Of a DNA stretch of 64,000 nt, positions 1 to 10,100 are shown in pieces. The stretch covers positions 1 to 64,000 of the forward strand of contig DASXZE010000062.1 of NCBI GenBank assembly GCA_036502105.1. The letters are read 5' to 3'. Source of the stretch: Angelobacter sp036502105. GTDB taxonomy: Bacteria; Acidobacteriota; Terriglobia; Terriglobales; Acidobacteriaceae. The notes below the pieces were generated by a model, which saw only the letters and a program-made list of their open reading frames with translations, searched no databases and was not told where the DNA came from. Position 1 is the stretch's first letter; each line of letters starts with the position of its first letter. Both the position numbers and the translations under genes were made by a program.

Positions 1-2088
1 GCTCTCACCGTCGAACAGGAACGACGTGTTGTTAAATTGACTCAGCGCAGTTGTGGGATCATAAAACGCTTCGTATTCTTCCATCAGATCCGGCCAGTTC
101 ACACTGGTGGATGCAAAAGCACTCGGATCCATAGACGTCACCTCAGCAATGTTGCGCTGAGAATAAGCTGGATCACGCCCCAGATAAAATGATCCGCCAT
201 GAAATGGCAGAAACTCAATGCCGTGCTCCAACTCGATTTGGCGGCTGAAGAAAGTTCCCGTGTCTCCCTTGCCGTCGAAGACATTGGCAATTTCCACCCG
301 CGTAAAACCTGCGGGGAAAGTGTTGACTGGCCCATCATTGAACCAATAATCGAAGATGGAATTTGTCTCCATCGTGTACATCCAGATTGCGGCGTCGCGC
401 AGCTGGGTGTTGCCGGTTTCAATGGCAAATAGAATTAGGCCGGTCCAGGCATTCACTGCTTCTGAACTTGATTCCTGATTTTCACCATCTCCAAACGGCG
501 CCTGTCCTGAAGCCCAGGAGTGCCCTCCATAGACATCAAAGTGGCGGAGGAAAGGAAACATGGTGTCATTACGCACCGGAGTCGCAATGTCGCGCCCCAG
601 TAGATTTACCATGCCGCCCCAGCTGTTCGTCTGAATCCAGGCCGGATTGAACAAACCCAGAATCGCGGACGAATGAATCCAGTAGCCGTAATGGAAATGG
701 TGATCGTTCAGGGCATCGTCGGTGCCAAAGGCCGCCGGATAGCCGATCATCGTGCCCCAATTGCTGTTGTAGTAAAAAACGTTGCTGGTCTGGCCGTTGG
801 CTGCGCCATTGAACCAGTTCTGCAATTCGTTTTGCAGGCTGGTTTGTAGACTGTTTAAAGAAGCCGTGTCTCCGGCAACGCTGGCAATCGGCATCAAGTG
901 CGCGACACGCGCCAAATCTTTTCCGATGTCATACGTGTTTGTGCCGCCGCCGCTCTGGCTCACCGTAAAATGATTGGCCTCATTGGCCACCGAGTCGATC
1001 AATGATCGTAGCGTAACGCTGTTGAAATTATTCGTACTCGGCATAAATGGCAGGATGCCGTGAAAAGTATCAACCGTTGTAAAAGAACTGCCCTGCAGGA
1101 CTTTTAGTGTCCCGCGGCTGGAAGGATACGTAAACGTTGTATTGATAGCGCTACCAGAAAGCGATGAATACTGATGCGGGTAAAGAGCCATCAGAAACCC
1201 GGTCTGTGTACCCTCTTTAGCCTGCGTGGTTACCGTGTAAGTAGTGGTCACCGCGCTGGTGGTCGGGTTATAGCTCCACGAAACCTGCGTGTTGGTCGGG
1301 AAGGAAAACGCGAATCCTGCATAGCTGGTCAGAGCGGCCTGATTCGGCAACAATGCGAGCGAAAAGTAATTGTGCCCGGCCGGAAGATTGCAGGTTAGAA
1401 CCGTGCCGCCAATGCCGCTCCACGTTCCGCCTGCTGGGCAAAATAAACCATAATTATTGTTGGCAATGCTCACGCCAAGAATATTGCCATTGTTGCTGAA
1501 GACCGTTGGCTGTCCGGCAAAACTCACTGTAGGATTTGCGCCAGTCGTCGTGACATAGACAAACGGCATGCCGCGTCCCATACGCGTCGTGATTGGGCCA
1601 AAATTAAAATCTACGGTCCAATCCGTGTATCCGCTCACGTTCACGCTGGCTGCGTTCAGCCCGGCAACGCCAATTGTCAGGTCGCCTTCAAAGGGCTGCT
1701 GGAAGAAAGTTCCGCCATTGTTCACCGCAGCATCAAAGCCCATCAAAAGACCGCTCGCGGTAGTCTGCATTCCCAGCGGCTGGGAAAACATGTTGTAAGG
1801 CCCGCCGCCACCGCCGCCAAACGTCACAGCGCCATTCACAATGTTGTCGGCATACCAGCTCTTGGCCGTCCAGAATCTGTGCGTGGGTTTTGGCCCGGCT
1901 ACAGTATTGAATATTTGCGCGGAAGGCGCAGTCGCTCCGGCCGGAAGCGTCGTTGTATAACTACCGGGCCCCACTGCTACAGTTTGCGCGTGCACACGCG
2001 CGCTGATAGACAAACTTAAGATGAAAAGAAAAACGATGAAAAGTTTGGATTGAAAACGGTTGGTTGCTTGCAGATTTCCCGAGAACAT
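1..2088 (-). CDS. GH81 endo-beta-1,3-glucanase, secreted (C terminus cut by window edge)
   Basis: The frame is open from the ATG at 2088 to base 1, giving 696 codons with no stop. A strong ribosome-binding site (AAGAAGGGGG) lies 5 nt before the ATG. The product starts with a basic, then hydrophobic signal peptide ending near residue 35 (ARVHAQ). GH81 hallmarks follow in order: PKPTHRFW near residue 67, DDALNDHHFHYGY near 456, GHSWASG near 521 and ENQESSSEAVNAW near 535. In known GH81 laminarinases the aspartate of the DHHFHYGY block and a glutamate of the ENQESSSEA block are catalytic. The enzyme should cut internal beta-1,3 bonds of laminarin, callose or fungal-wall glucan outside the cell or in the periplasm. 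It is last in a minus-strand series of TonB receptor, GH116, sodium symporter and a 193-aa protein. The family call is firm; substrate preference is inferred. Confidence 0.93.
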   Translation of the reverse strand, partial: MFSGNLQATNRFQSKLFIVFLFILSLSISARVHAQTVAVGPGSYTTTLPAGATAPSAQIFNTVAGPKPTHRFWTAKSWYADNIVNGAVTFGGGGGGPYNMFSQPLGMQTTASGLLMGFDAAVNNGGTFFQQPFEGDLTIGVAGLNAASVNVSGYTDWTVDFNFGPITTRMGRGMPFVYVTTTGANPTVSFAGQPTVFSNNGNILGVSIANNNYGLFCPAGGTWSGIGGTVLTCNLPAGHNYFSLALLPNQAALTSYAGFAFSFPTNTQVSWSYNPTTSAVTTTYTVTTQAKEGTQTGFLMALYPHQYSSLSGSAINTTFTYPSSRGTLKVLQGSSFTTVDTFHGILPFMPSTNNFNSVTLRSLIDSVANEANHFTVSQSGGGTNTYDIGKDLARVAHLMPIASVAGDTASLNSLQTSLQNELQNWFNGAANGQTSNVFYYNSNWGTMIGYPAAFGTDDALNDHHFHYGYWIHSSAILGLFNPAWIQTNSWGGMVNLLGRDIATPVRNDTMFPFLRHFDVYGGHSWASGQAPFGDGENQESSSEAVNAWTGLILFAIETGNTQLRDAAIWMYTMETNSIFDYWFNDGPVNTFPAGFTRVEIANVFDGKGDTGTFFSRQIELEHGIEFLPFHGGSFYLGRDPAYSQRNIAEVTSMDPSAFASTSVNWPDLMEEYEAFYDPTTALSQFNNTSFLFDGES

Positions 2089-2139
2089 ACGTACCCCCTT
2101 CTTTCAGGTCAAACTTCGGGATGGAACTGAGCATGAAAA

Positions 2140-2721
2140 CTATCCGGCGCACCTCAGCTGAGCGGCACAGCCATTGGCATCGTGTAGCCACGTTTTTACG
2201 GAATTTGTAATTTTGCCGCCTTCAATGGTTCCTCGTATGGCGTCGAGCATGAGCACACTAACGCTCTTCTCTTTCCCATAAAATCCTGCCCAGTAGGGAA
2301 TGAAGAGATCGCACTCAATCAGTTCCACAGAAATCACCGGCTTGGCCAGCCGGAAGAATCCCGCAGAAAACACCAGTCTGCGGAATTTTGCCAAAGCCGC
2401 CACATGAGTTTCAGATTCAGATAATTGCGCTGGAAGATAATTGCGCGTCTCAATATCTGTACATCTGTTATGTATAGGCGACTCAGCGAACTCAAAGGGA
2501 TCAAGATTGCCGGACAGCGCATCTACCGCCAGAAGACGGGCGCTGCGTAAACGGCGATCTTCAATATTTACTTTGTAGAGACGATAAGGAATGTAAATAT
2601 CAGCCATGCCAAGCAGCTTGCCGCTCATCCAACGGCGCATCAATCCTGACGTACCAGCTGGCAGGAACTTGCTCAAGGCTTGTTCACGCTGCACCACGGA
2701 CTGGAGACTGCGAATCAGCAT
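2140..2721 (-). CDS. Unrecognised 193-aa protein with an internal repeat
   Basis: The ATG lies 4 nt after the stop of the sodium symporter gene and the stop is 51 nt before the GH81 start, so it is probably translated with both. I recognise no family. There is no signal peptide and no clear membrane segment. Two stretches look alike: IYIPYRLYKV followed by LLAVDALSGNLD (about residues 42-75), and LFIPYWAGFY followed by VLMLDAIRGTIEG (about 140-168). Each has a D-(I/L)-(Y/F)-IPY strand, then a VDA/LDA turn ending in a glycine-rich tail, which suggests a duplicated beta-rich unit. The C terminus is cysteine-containing (NGCAAQLRCAG). Its place between a sugar symporter and a glucanase suggests an accessory role in glucan use, but that is only context. 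Confidence 0.7.
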   Translation of the reverse strand: MLIRSLQSVVQREQALSKFLPAGTSGLMRRWMSGKLLGMADIYIPYRLYKVNIEDRRLRSARLLAVDALSGNLDPFEFAESPIHNRCTDIETRNYLPAQLSESETHVAALAKFRRLVFSAGFFRLAKPVISVELIECDLFIPYWAGFYGKEKSVSVLMLDAIRGTIEGGKITNSVKTWLHDANGCAAQLRCAG

Positions 2722-2725
2722 TAAC

Positions 2726-4417
2726 TCACCGGAAATAAATCCATAGACCGATCACGGTCAGGGCCAGTACCAAACTAAAAGCTATGTTCAGGCGACGCTC
2801 CGATGACGTCTCCGTTGCGTTCAGCGCCAGCGCGCCCGTCGATTGAACGTCCAGTTTCTGGCTCACAGTTGCAAACGTGAGCCCGGCTAACTGGCTGCGT
2901 TCCGGCGCTTTTGTCGCCAGACTTACAGCAATCAAAACCGCGGAGCAGACCACGAACATGAAAATTGCGTAATGCAAAAAGTTGATATTCACCAGCCACG
3001 CCGCAATGCCAGAGGTGAAATAGTGTCCGCCAACGGAGCGCTCTTTCAGTTCCATGCAGAACCGCAGCGCTCCCAGCGCGAAGCCGGTAAGCAGCGATGA
3101 AAACGCGCCAGTGCCATTCAGCCGGGGCCACAAAATTCCAAAAATAAAGCACGCAGCGATGGGCGGACTAATGTAAGCCTGCACGCTTTGCAGGTAGATA
3201 TAAAGCTGGCTGCTGATGAGATGGATAAACGGCACCCAGAGCAGGCCCAGCACAACCATCACACCAGTAGCGGCCTGGCCAAAGGTCACCAGATTTTTTT
3301 CTGTGGCATTCGGGCGATACTTTTTATAGAAATCCAGCGTGATCAGCGTAGAGGCGGAGTTGAAGACTGAACTCATCGCGCCCATCAACGCGGCGAGCAG
3401 CGCAGCAATCATCAATCCCACTAACCCGCTGGGCAGCAGATTCACAATCATCGTGGGAAATGCGATATCGCCATTCAATACCTGGCCATCCGGACCAAAC
3501 TGAAAAAGCTCGCGATAGAGCGCCACGGCAATGAGACCTGGCAGAACAAGGATGAACACCGGCAAAATTTTCAGGAATCCAGCAAAGATGGTTGCTGCCT
3601 TGGCGTTGCCTTCGTTCTTGGCGGAAAGCACGCGCTGCACCATCACCTGGTCTGTGCACCAATACCAAATACCCAGAATTGGCGCGCCAAAAAAGATTCC
3701 CGTCCAGGGAAAAGCGCTGTCACTCGCCGGCTTAATCATGTGAAAGTAGCTCGCTGGTAAAGCTGCGCGCAACGCGCTGAATCCACCTGCCTCATGCAAG
3801 CCAAGCACAGTCAGAATCAATGCGCCGGCAACCAGAATGAGCGTCTGAACCAGATCGGTGTAGATCACGGCCGCAAGTCCGCCGGCAATGGTGTAAATGC
3901 CGGTCGCAACCACCAGGATGATCGCCGAGGTCATCGGACTCCATCCGACTACGCGCTCCAGCACGATCGCAGCGGCATACAGGTGGACTGAAATCTTGGT
4001 GAAGATATAAGCGAGCACTGAAATGCTGGCGAGATAAGTTGCACAAGAGCGGTTAAACCGCCGCTCCAGAAATTCCGGCATGGTGAACACATTAGACCGC
4101 AGATAAAACGGTACAAATACCCAGCCCAGAATCAGCAGCATGAAACAGGCCAGCCATTCAAAGTGGCCCACAGCCAGTCCCGATGAAGCTCCAGAGCCAG
4201 CCAGCCCAATAAAATGTTCAGTGGAAATATTTGATACAAAGAGTGAAGCGCCAATGGCAAACCAGCCTACGTTGCGGCCGGCTAGAAAATAATCTTTTGA
4301 GGTGCGCTCTTTGCGCGAGAAATAAAACCCAATCGCAAAGACCACGCAAAAATACAGACCTATGATGACCAGGTCTACCGTGGAAAGAACCTTATGCGTC
4401 ACGTGTACTGCGGGCAT
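2726..4417 (-). CDS. Sodium:solute symporter (SSS/SGLT-like sugar transporter)
   Basis: This 563-residue polytopic protein has about 14 hydrophobic segments. The N terminus matches the SSS family: DLVIIGLYFCVVFAIGFYFS (TM1), KDYFLAGRNVGW, then ASLFVSNISTEHFIGLAGSG (TM2 region), which carries the serine/asparagine-rich sodium-site surroundings seen in SGLT-type proteins. The GIWYWCTDQVMVQRVLSAKN loop is also typical of SGLT-like members. It probably uses the sodium gradient to import glucose or a related sugar across the inner membrane. The ATG has GGAG 7 nt upstream. It lies 51 nt downstream of GH116, in the same direction, and 4 nt before the 193-aa protein. The genes around it imply that it takes up the monosaccharide released by GH81 and GH116. 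The exact sugar cannot be read from sequence. Confidence 0.92.
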   Translation of the reverse strand: MPAVHVTHKVLSTVDLVIIGLYFCVVFAIGFYFSRKERTSKDYFLAGRNVGWFAIGASLFVSNISTEHFIGLAGSGASSGLAVGHFEWLACFMLLILGWVFVPFYLRSNVFTMPEFLERRFNRSCATYLASISVLAYIFTKISVHLYAAAIVLERVVGWSPMTSAIILVVATGIYTIAGGLAAVIYTDLVQTLILVAGALILTVLGLHEAGGFSALRAALPASYFHMIKPASDSAFPWTGIFFGAPILGIWYWCTDQVMVQRVLSAKNEGNAKAATIFAGFLKILPVFILVLPGLIAVALYRELFQFGPDGQVLNGDIAFPTMIVNLLPSGLVGLMIAALLAALMGAMSSVFNSASTLITLDFYKKYRPNATEKNLVTFGQAATGVMVVLGLLWVPFIHLISSQLYIYLQSVQAYISPPIAACFIFGILWPRLNGTGAFSSLLTGFALGALRFCMELKERSVGGHYFTSGIAAWLVNINFLHYAIFMFVVCSAVLIAVSLATKAPERSQLAGLTFATVSQKLDVQSTGALALNATETSSERRLNIAFSLVLALTVIGLWIYFR

Positions 4418-4468
4418 CGATGCTCCAGAAACGCGAAAATAGACGATCTCAAGCTGTGTTGAAGCTTG

Positions 4469-6979
4469 TTAGTGCCCACCGGCTGCTTGCGCGTGTGATT
4501 TAGCTGCTTGCTGTTCAGTCACCATTTCCATTGACCAGATTGCGCCCGGACGCATGTACATGCCGGCGCGGTAATGCCCGTCTAATCCCCACGCCTCGGG
4601 TGTGCGGAACCAATAGCCGAATCTTTCATACACGCCGTTGTAGATGCCTTTCGCTGTCGCGTAGCCTTCCTGCGTCAGGCCTTCCGCCATCATCTCTGAG
4701 GAAACGGCGAACGTTGTTCCGGTCCAGACTTCCTGCACTTGTTCGTTGATAGTGAGCGTCGTTCCGTCAGCAGACATTCCGTTCAGCGCGCCCAATTCTC
4801 CATTGGCATATTTTTTTACGTCGAAATCAAACACCTTGCGCATGGCGGATTGCCGCATCTGCGGCGGCACGAGATCGCCCAATCCGGTGAGGTTGGCATA
4901 CCACTGGCCGGCCAGCTGATCGGCCATGATATTGGTGTGGTAGTCGCTGTTCTCGTCGTAGTTAAAGTATTCGCCGTTCCAGAGCTTCTTGATGTAACTG
5001 GCTTGTGCTCTCTGAAACAGATCTTTGTATTCCTGCGCAGTTTTAGTGTCTCCAACCGCGCGCGCAATCTCTTCTGTGGCGCGCAACGCTGCAAGATAAA
5101 GGCCACCGCTATATGCGCTAACGCCCCGTGTGATCCATACGTCATACGTCTGGTCGGGGAAACCGCCATTCTCAATAAGGCCGTCATTGTCTTTATCGAA
5201 CTGGCGCATGTAAATCATGGATTGCTTTACGCTGTCATAAGAATCCTGGAGAAACTTCTTGTCTTGTTTTCCAGTAAGCGCGTAATCACGCCACACCAGA
5301 AGAACAAACTTGGTATTCAAGTCTCTCCAATGCGTTGAATCCTGCCATTGGTATTGGTTCGGTGCAATGAATGGATCTTCTACCGGATTGCCTAGATCGT
5401 GCGGCAACGCTCCGGGAACTTTGCGCTGCATCAACTCCATCTGATGTTCAAAGGCCAGCTTCCATTCCCACAAATACTTTTCCTTGTTTTCTTGCGGGAC
5501 GGTTGCGGCGAATTCACGCATCTCTTGCTTTTCAATTTCTGGCCAGAACTTTACCAGCGGCATGGAGCCGTAAAACCGGACGTCAAGCGTTCCGTAGAAG
5601 GGGTAATCAAAGCATTCAAGAGCGGAAAACGAACTATCCGTGATGCCGAGCTTTGGATTGCTGACGATCGCACTATTCGGGCCGCGATCAGTATTTACAC
5701 CTTTCAGTTCATGCGCCCATACCGTGCCTCCGTCAGCAAGGATGTACATTTCGTTGAAGAGCATGCCGCGATACCATAGCGGTTTGGATTCATCATTCAC
5801 ATACTTGGCTTGCCAGTCGTCAATCTGGCGGCTCCAGTTCTGGCCTTCGCGAAGCCCGGTGGCGGCAATGTCCCAGGCATGTGTGCCGCTGGTGCCAAAG
5901 AAATCCGTATAGCGCCGCAGCCATTTGCGTCCGCCACCGAATTGGACAATCGGCAAGTCCCATGAGAGAACCATGGGGATGGTTTTCTTTTCTCCCGGAC
6001 GCAAGGTGAACTTTACCGCGATCGCGCCAGCCAGTTGTTCACCGCTGCTGGCAAAGTTCTGGTCCACATTGGGCAATGATCCGTTGCTGGCAAACGGCTT
6101 CCATATTTCGCTGCCACCTGACTGCGGAAGGAATGTATTGACGTAAGTAACTTCCACGCCCGGAGATTCCATCGCGGCAATCGCAAATTGTCCGTCCCAA
6201 TCTTCCTGGACTGCGCCGCCTGACCTGATTCGATCAAAAACGATTCCCTTCATCACCGAGCCATTCGGCATCTGCTGGCTGCGGAAACGATTCGTGTCTT
6301 GGGCGTTGATCTGGTTGTTGAAATTCGGAGCGTTGTCGCGGAACCAGCCCACCATGTTGGTCCAGGAAAACATGATTGAAACAGTTTGCGTCTGCTGCGT
6401 GTCATTACTGGCGTACCAGTTATACATAGCCACTGGATAGCTGCTTTCTTTGTAGTTATCGGGAATGATCGGCGAGAACTGTTCAAGCACCAGGTGTACT
6501 GGAAGTTCTGGCGCGCGGTAATCAAACCACGCTTTGGGATAGAGCGCCGCGTAATCTCCGGCGCCCACGGGATAATTCCAGTTCCACGATTGCAGGCTGT
6601 CAGCAGCTGGCTTGCCGGCACAAAGAACTTCCGCGATGCCCTTGGCTTCGCCTTCCGGCTTCATAAACACACTGAACTGGTTCGCCGGCACGCTCTGGTA
6701 TTTGTGAATTCCGGCTTTCAAATGCCAGCGGACAAAATCGCCGCGATAGCTGCGCGATAGCGTTCCTGCGCCAAACCCACCGACAGGAGCACCCTGCCAG
6801 TAGCCATCGTCAAACATGTTTTTGATTTCTGGTTTTTTGCCCAGCGCAGTCGAAAGAGGTTGGCCAAGCGGACGGTGCCAGGCGGCCTTGGGAATAACGT
6901 CCGAAGCTTTACTGCTGAGAGCCAAAGAAATTGTCCACACAAGCAGGCATACGATCCTTGGTGCCCAGGTCCTGGCCAT
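4469..6979 (-). CDS. GH116 family glycosidase (GBA2-like), exported
   Basis: The product has 836 residues and begins with a signal peptide (hydrophobic VCLLVWTISLALSS, cleavage near residue 25). The N-terminal beta domain (about 60-390) contains APVGGFGAGTLSRSYRGDF, and a helical catalytic domain follows (about 400-815). Motifs match the GH116/DUF608 family: LFNEMYILADGGTVW (about 407-421) holds the glutamate equivalent to the GBA2 nucleophile, and FPDQTYDVW (about 607-615) holds the aspartate equivalent to the acid/base. Family members hydrolyse beta-glucosides, beta-xylosides or glucosylceramide. Next to a GH81 enzyme, a periplasmic beta-glucosidase role on short glucans is most likely. The ATG has GAAGGG 6 nt upstream. 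A 15-bp hairpin separates it from the TonB receptor upstream, so its level may be set partly by read-through. Confidence 0.93.
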   Translation of the reverse strand: MARTWAPRIVCLLVWTISLALSSKASDVIPKAAWHRPLGQPLSTALGKKPEIKNMFDDGYWQGAPVGGFGAGTLSRSYRGDFVRWHLKAGIHKYQSVPANQFSVFMKPEGEAKGIAEVLCAGKPAADSLQSWNWNYPVGAGDYAALYPKAWFDYRAPELPVHLVLEQFSPIIPDNYKESSYPVAMYNWYASNDTQQTQTVSIMFSWTNMVGWFRDNAPNFNNQINAQDTNRFRSQQMPNGSVMKGIVFDRIRSGGAVQEDWDGQFAIAAMESPGVEVTYVNTFLPQSGGSEIWKPFASNGSLPNVDQNFASSGEQLAGAIAVKFTLRPGEKKTIPMVLSWDLPIVQFGGGRKWLRRYTDFFGTSGTHAWDIAATGLREGQNWSRQIDDWQAKYVNDESKPLWYRGMLFNEMYILADGGTVWAHELKGVNTDRGPNSAIVSNPKLGITDSSFSALECFDYPFYGTLDVRFYGSMPLVKFWPEIEKQEMREFAATVPQENKEKYLWEWKLAFEHQMELMQRKVPGALPHDLGNPVEDPFIAPNQYQWQDSTHWRDLNTKFVLLVWRDYALTGKQDKKFLQDSYDSVKQSMIYMRQFDKDNDGLIENGGFPDQTYDVWITRGVSAYSGGLYLAALRATEEIARAVGDTKTAQEYKDLFQRAQASYIKKLWNGEYFNYDENSDYHTNIMADQLAGQWYANLTGLGDLVPPQMRQSAMRKVFDFDVKKYANGELGALNGMSADGTTLTINEQVQEVWTGTTFAVSSEMMAEGLTQEGYATAKGIYNGVYERFGYWFRTPEAWGLDGHYRAGMYMRPGAIWSMEMVTEQQAAKSHAQAAGGH

Positions 6980-7034
6980 AAGAGTCCCTTCAGTAGAAAC
7001 GCGTTGGCGCTTCTTGATGGAAGTTTTGAAAATT

Positions 7035-7072
7035 ACTACCGGTAAATGAAGCAGAGATCATTTACCGGTAGT
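7035..7072 (-). terminator. Perfect 15-bp inverted repeat between TonB receptor and GH116 genes
   Basis: The arms ACTACCGGTAAATGA (7035-7049) and TCATTTACCGGTAGT (7058-7072) are perfectly complementary around an 8-nt loop. On the minus strand the hairpin follows the receptor stop by about 34 nt and is followed by AATTTTC, a weak U-tract, so it could be a leaky intrinsic terminator that lowers GH116 expression relative to the receptor. Each arm also contains the palindrome TACCGGTA, with centres 26 bp apart, so a double operator is an alternative reading. Confidence 0.6.
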
Positions 7073-7106
7073 TTTTGCGAGCGACATCACACAAGAATCG
7101 TGTGAC

Positions 7107-10100
7107 CTAGAACAGAAGCTTCAGTGCTAATTGAATCGCTCGAGGCGTGTAGTTGGGGCTTGTCCGCACAATCTGGCCAAAGGCCGTGCTAGGTGTAGCC
7201 CCCTGCGCAGGCACAAGGTTTGTGGTGGAATCAGAGTTCTGGTTGTTGGCAACAAAGTAGCTCGGGGTATTGGTCAGGTTATAGAACTCCGTGCGGAATT
7301 GCAGTTTGACGCTCTCTTTCAACGCGAAATCTTTGAACAAAGAGAAGTCAAAATGGCGGAAATGCGGTCCAAAGAGACCATTGCGCGGCGCATTGCCAAT
7401 TTCGCCTTGGGCCGGAATGACGAACGCATTGCGATTAAACCATTCCGAGACGCTAGGATTGGATAAAGTTGCGGAAGCAATCTGATTCGGACGGTCTGGT
7501 CCAGCGGCCGCCACGGCACCAGGAAATACGTTCTGACTCTGGTTGGTAAAATTATCTGTGATGGTAAACGGGCTACCAGAATTCCAAACCAGGATGGCAT
7601 TGGTCTGCCATCCGCCAAAGGCTAGTTTACGAGCACCACTCAAGTCTTTACCAAACGGCAATTCATAAGTGCCATAAGCGACAAAACGATGGCGGAGATC
7701 CAGATCACTGTTGCCTGTCTCCAGTGCCTGCACGTTAAACGGATTCGCGTTGCCAAAGCCCTCTTGACCTTCGAAGCTCAGGGTCGTCGTATCGTCAATG
7801 GAGTGCGACCAGGTGTAATTCGATCCGATGGTGATTCCCTTGCTATACCGACGCTGGAAAGATACTTGCAAAGCGTGGTAGGTGGAAGAACCCTGGCTAA
7901 TATAGTCTGCGACACCGCCAACGGTTGGGAAAGGTATGTCTGTTTGCTTGAAATTCAGAATCTGCGCTGGCGTCAGCCCCGTAGGATTCGGAACGTTGAC
8001 GTTATTCAGAGTCATCGGCAAATGATGACCTATATCGCCGACATAGCCTATCGTAAGCACGTTCTGGCCAAACTGCTTTTCAAACATAAGATTGAATTGG
8101 TCAACCGATCCCGATTTGAGATCAGTCTGCACTGCTGAATAACCCAGACCCAGTGTATTCGGGCCTGGCGCTACAGGAACCGGAATGCCGGCCGCAAGTG
8201 TTGTTGGCGCTCCGGCAATCGTTGCGCAACTGGTTTGCACCTGCGATTGGAAGATGTGACCGGGCGGCGGCGGCTGCGTGGGGTCAACAGGATTGGGCAC
8301 CGCTACGGCTTGTTCGAGTGCCACTGCCTGAGGAGATGCGCAGTTCTGGCCACTAAAGTTTGAGGTAAACGGTGGGTTTTTGAGCGCCGCATTCGATGTG
8401 TAATTTCCAGGAAAGTACGTTAGTCCAAAGCCGCCGCGCAGCACCATGCCGTGTCCTAGTGAGGCGGCAAAGCCGAGACGAGGACTGAAATTGGAATAAT
8501 CTGTTGTGATCCCCGCTGTATCGGAAACACCATTCACGCCTGCCACGAGCACTTGCCCAGTAGTTGTATCAAAATTGGAGATGTGGTTATGGACTTCAGT
8601 GAACGGCGTGTACACGTCGTAACGGAAGCCATAATTCAGCGTCAACCAGGATTTTACTTTCCAGTTGTCCTGGGCAAAGAAGCCAGGTTCCCACATGCGA
8701 TAGTCAGGGGCGAAAAGGCTCGCACTACGAGCGACACCGGTAAATGCTCCTACCAGAAAACTAGCGAGATCCGCTGCGGGATTACCACTGTCTTCCGGCA
8801 ATCCAAAGTTATACCGGCCATTCGCGTTATCACTCTGGACTTCGCGGGCTTGTCTTCTAATCAGCGCGGCTCCGGCTTTAACCGTGTGCTGGCCAAAGTT
8901 GTATGTGATAGCTCCGTTGTACTGGAAAGTATTGTTGAGATCTTCCAGTGGAATGAACCGGCTGTCGCCGAGTGCCTGAATGCTCGGAAGCAGAATCAGC
9001 GGCAAACCAGTCGCAGAGGGGCCAAAATTGATGTTGCTGGGAAAGCCAAAGATAGAGGCCGGATTTTTGCCCGCATTGGATGAATCAGAAGAATTGTCAA
9101 TGCGTGTGTAAGCTGCTTTCAATTCCAGCAAGAGCGCAGGGCTGAAAACATGTGTGTAATTGAGCTGGAAATTATGAGCAATGTCTTTCGCCGGCCCTGA
9201 AAATCCAAAGGCCCCGCTTCCTGGGCTGACAAGCGTCCCGCCAACATTGACCGCTGGCAGGTTATCCGGAAGATTCGTGGTCACGTTGTTGAGGGTATAA
9301 CGGCCATACAACAGATTGTTGTCATTGAACCGGTGATCTATACGCAAATCTACCGTGGTGCTGAACTGTGTCTTGTTTGGATCAAAAACAAAATTGTTGG
9401 TGGTTGCGCCGGGTGCGCCGGTATTTGGCGCTGGGAAAAGAGTAAACAATTTTGCTGCAATGGGGTCCACACCCAATGCTGCTGTTGCCGGATTCGCTGC
9501 GACAATAGCCGCCGGCCCCGCCTGCTCTTGAGCTAGCGTTGGAACTGAACTGAAAATTGGATTCTGAACTCCCGCTATCTGCCGAAATTCTTCGATGGCA
9601 CCGAAGAAAAATGTCTTGTCTTTGAAGATGGGTCCACCAATGCTGCCGCCAAAATCGTTCTGGCGCAATTCTGACTGCGGACTAATGGGCGTTGTGGCAT
9701 TCGGCGTTGGGTCAAATGGATTCCTGGCGTTCATTGCGTTGTTTTGAAAAAATTCAAACAGCGAACCGTGGAAATGGTTTGTGCCCTGCTTGGTGATGAT
9801 GTTCACCACCGCGCCCGGGGTGCGACCTCCATCTGGTAGATAATTGTCCGTAAGAACTGAAACTTCCTGAATCGCATCAATCGAGGGCTTCACGCCAATC
9901 GTGCCGATAATGCGTTCGTTGTTGTCCGTTCCATCAATCAATTCATTGTTGAGAATGTCGTCATGGCCGTGCACGGAAAAAGAGCTGGTCTGGCGGCGAT
10001 CGTCAGGCCGCTGTCCGCTGCTGAGGCCGCTGATGCTGGCAGCTTCATTGGCGCCCGGCACCAGTTGCACCAGGCTGATCAAGTTGCGTGAAGTGAGAGG

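Noticed and set aside
1961..2191. 76-codon minus frame over the GH81 start
   Set aside because: It is a shadow of the GH81 signal-peptide region in another frame.
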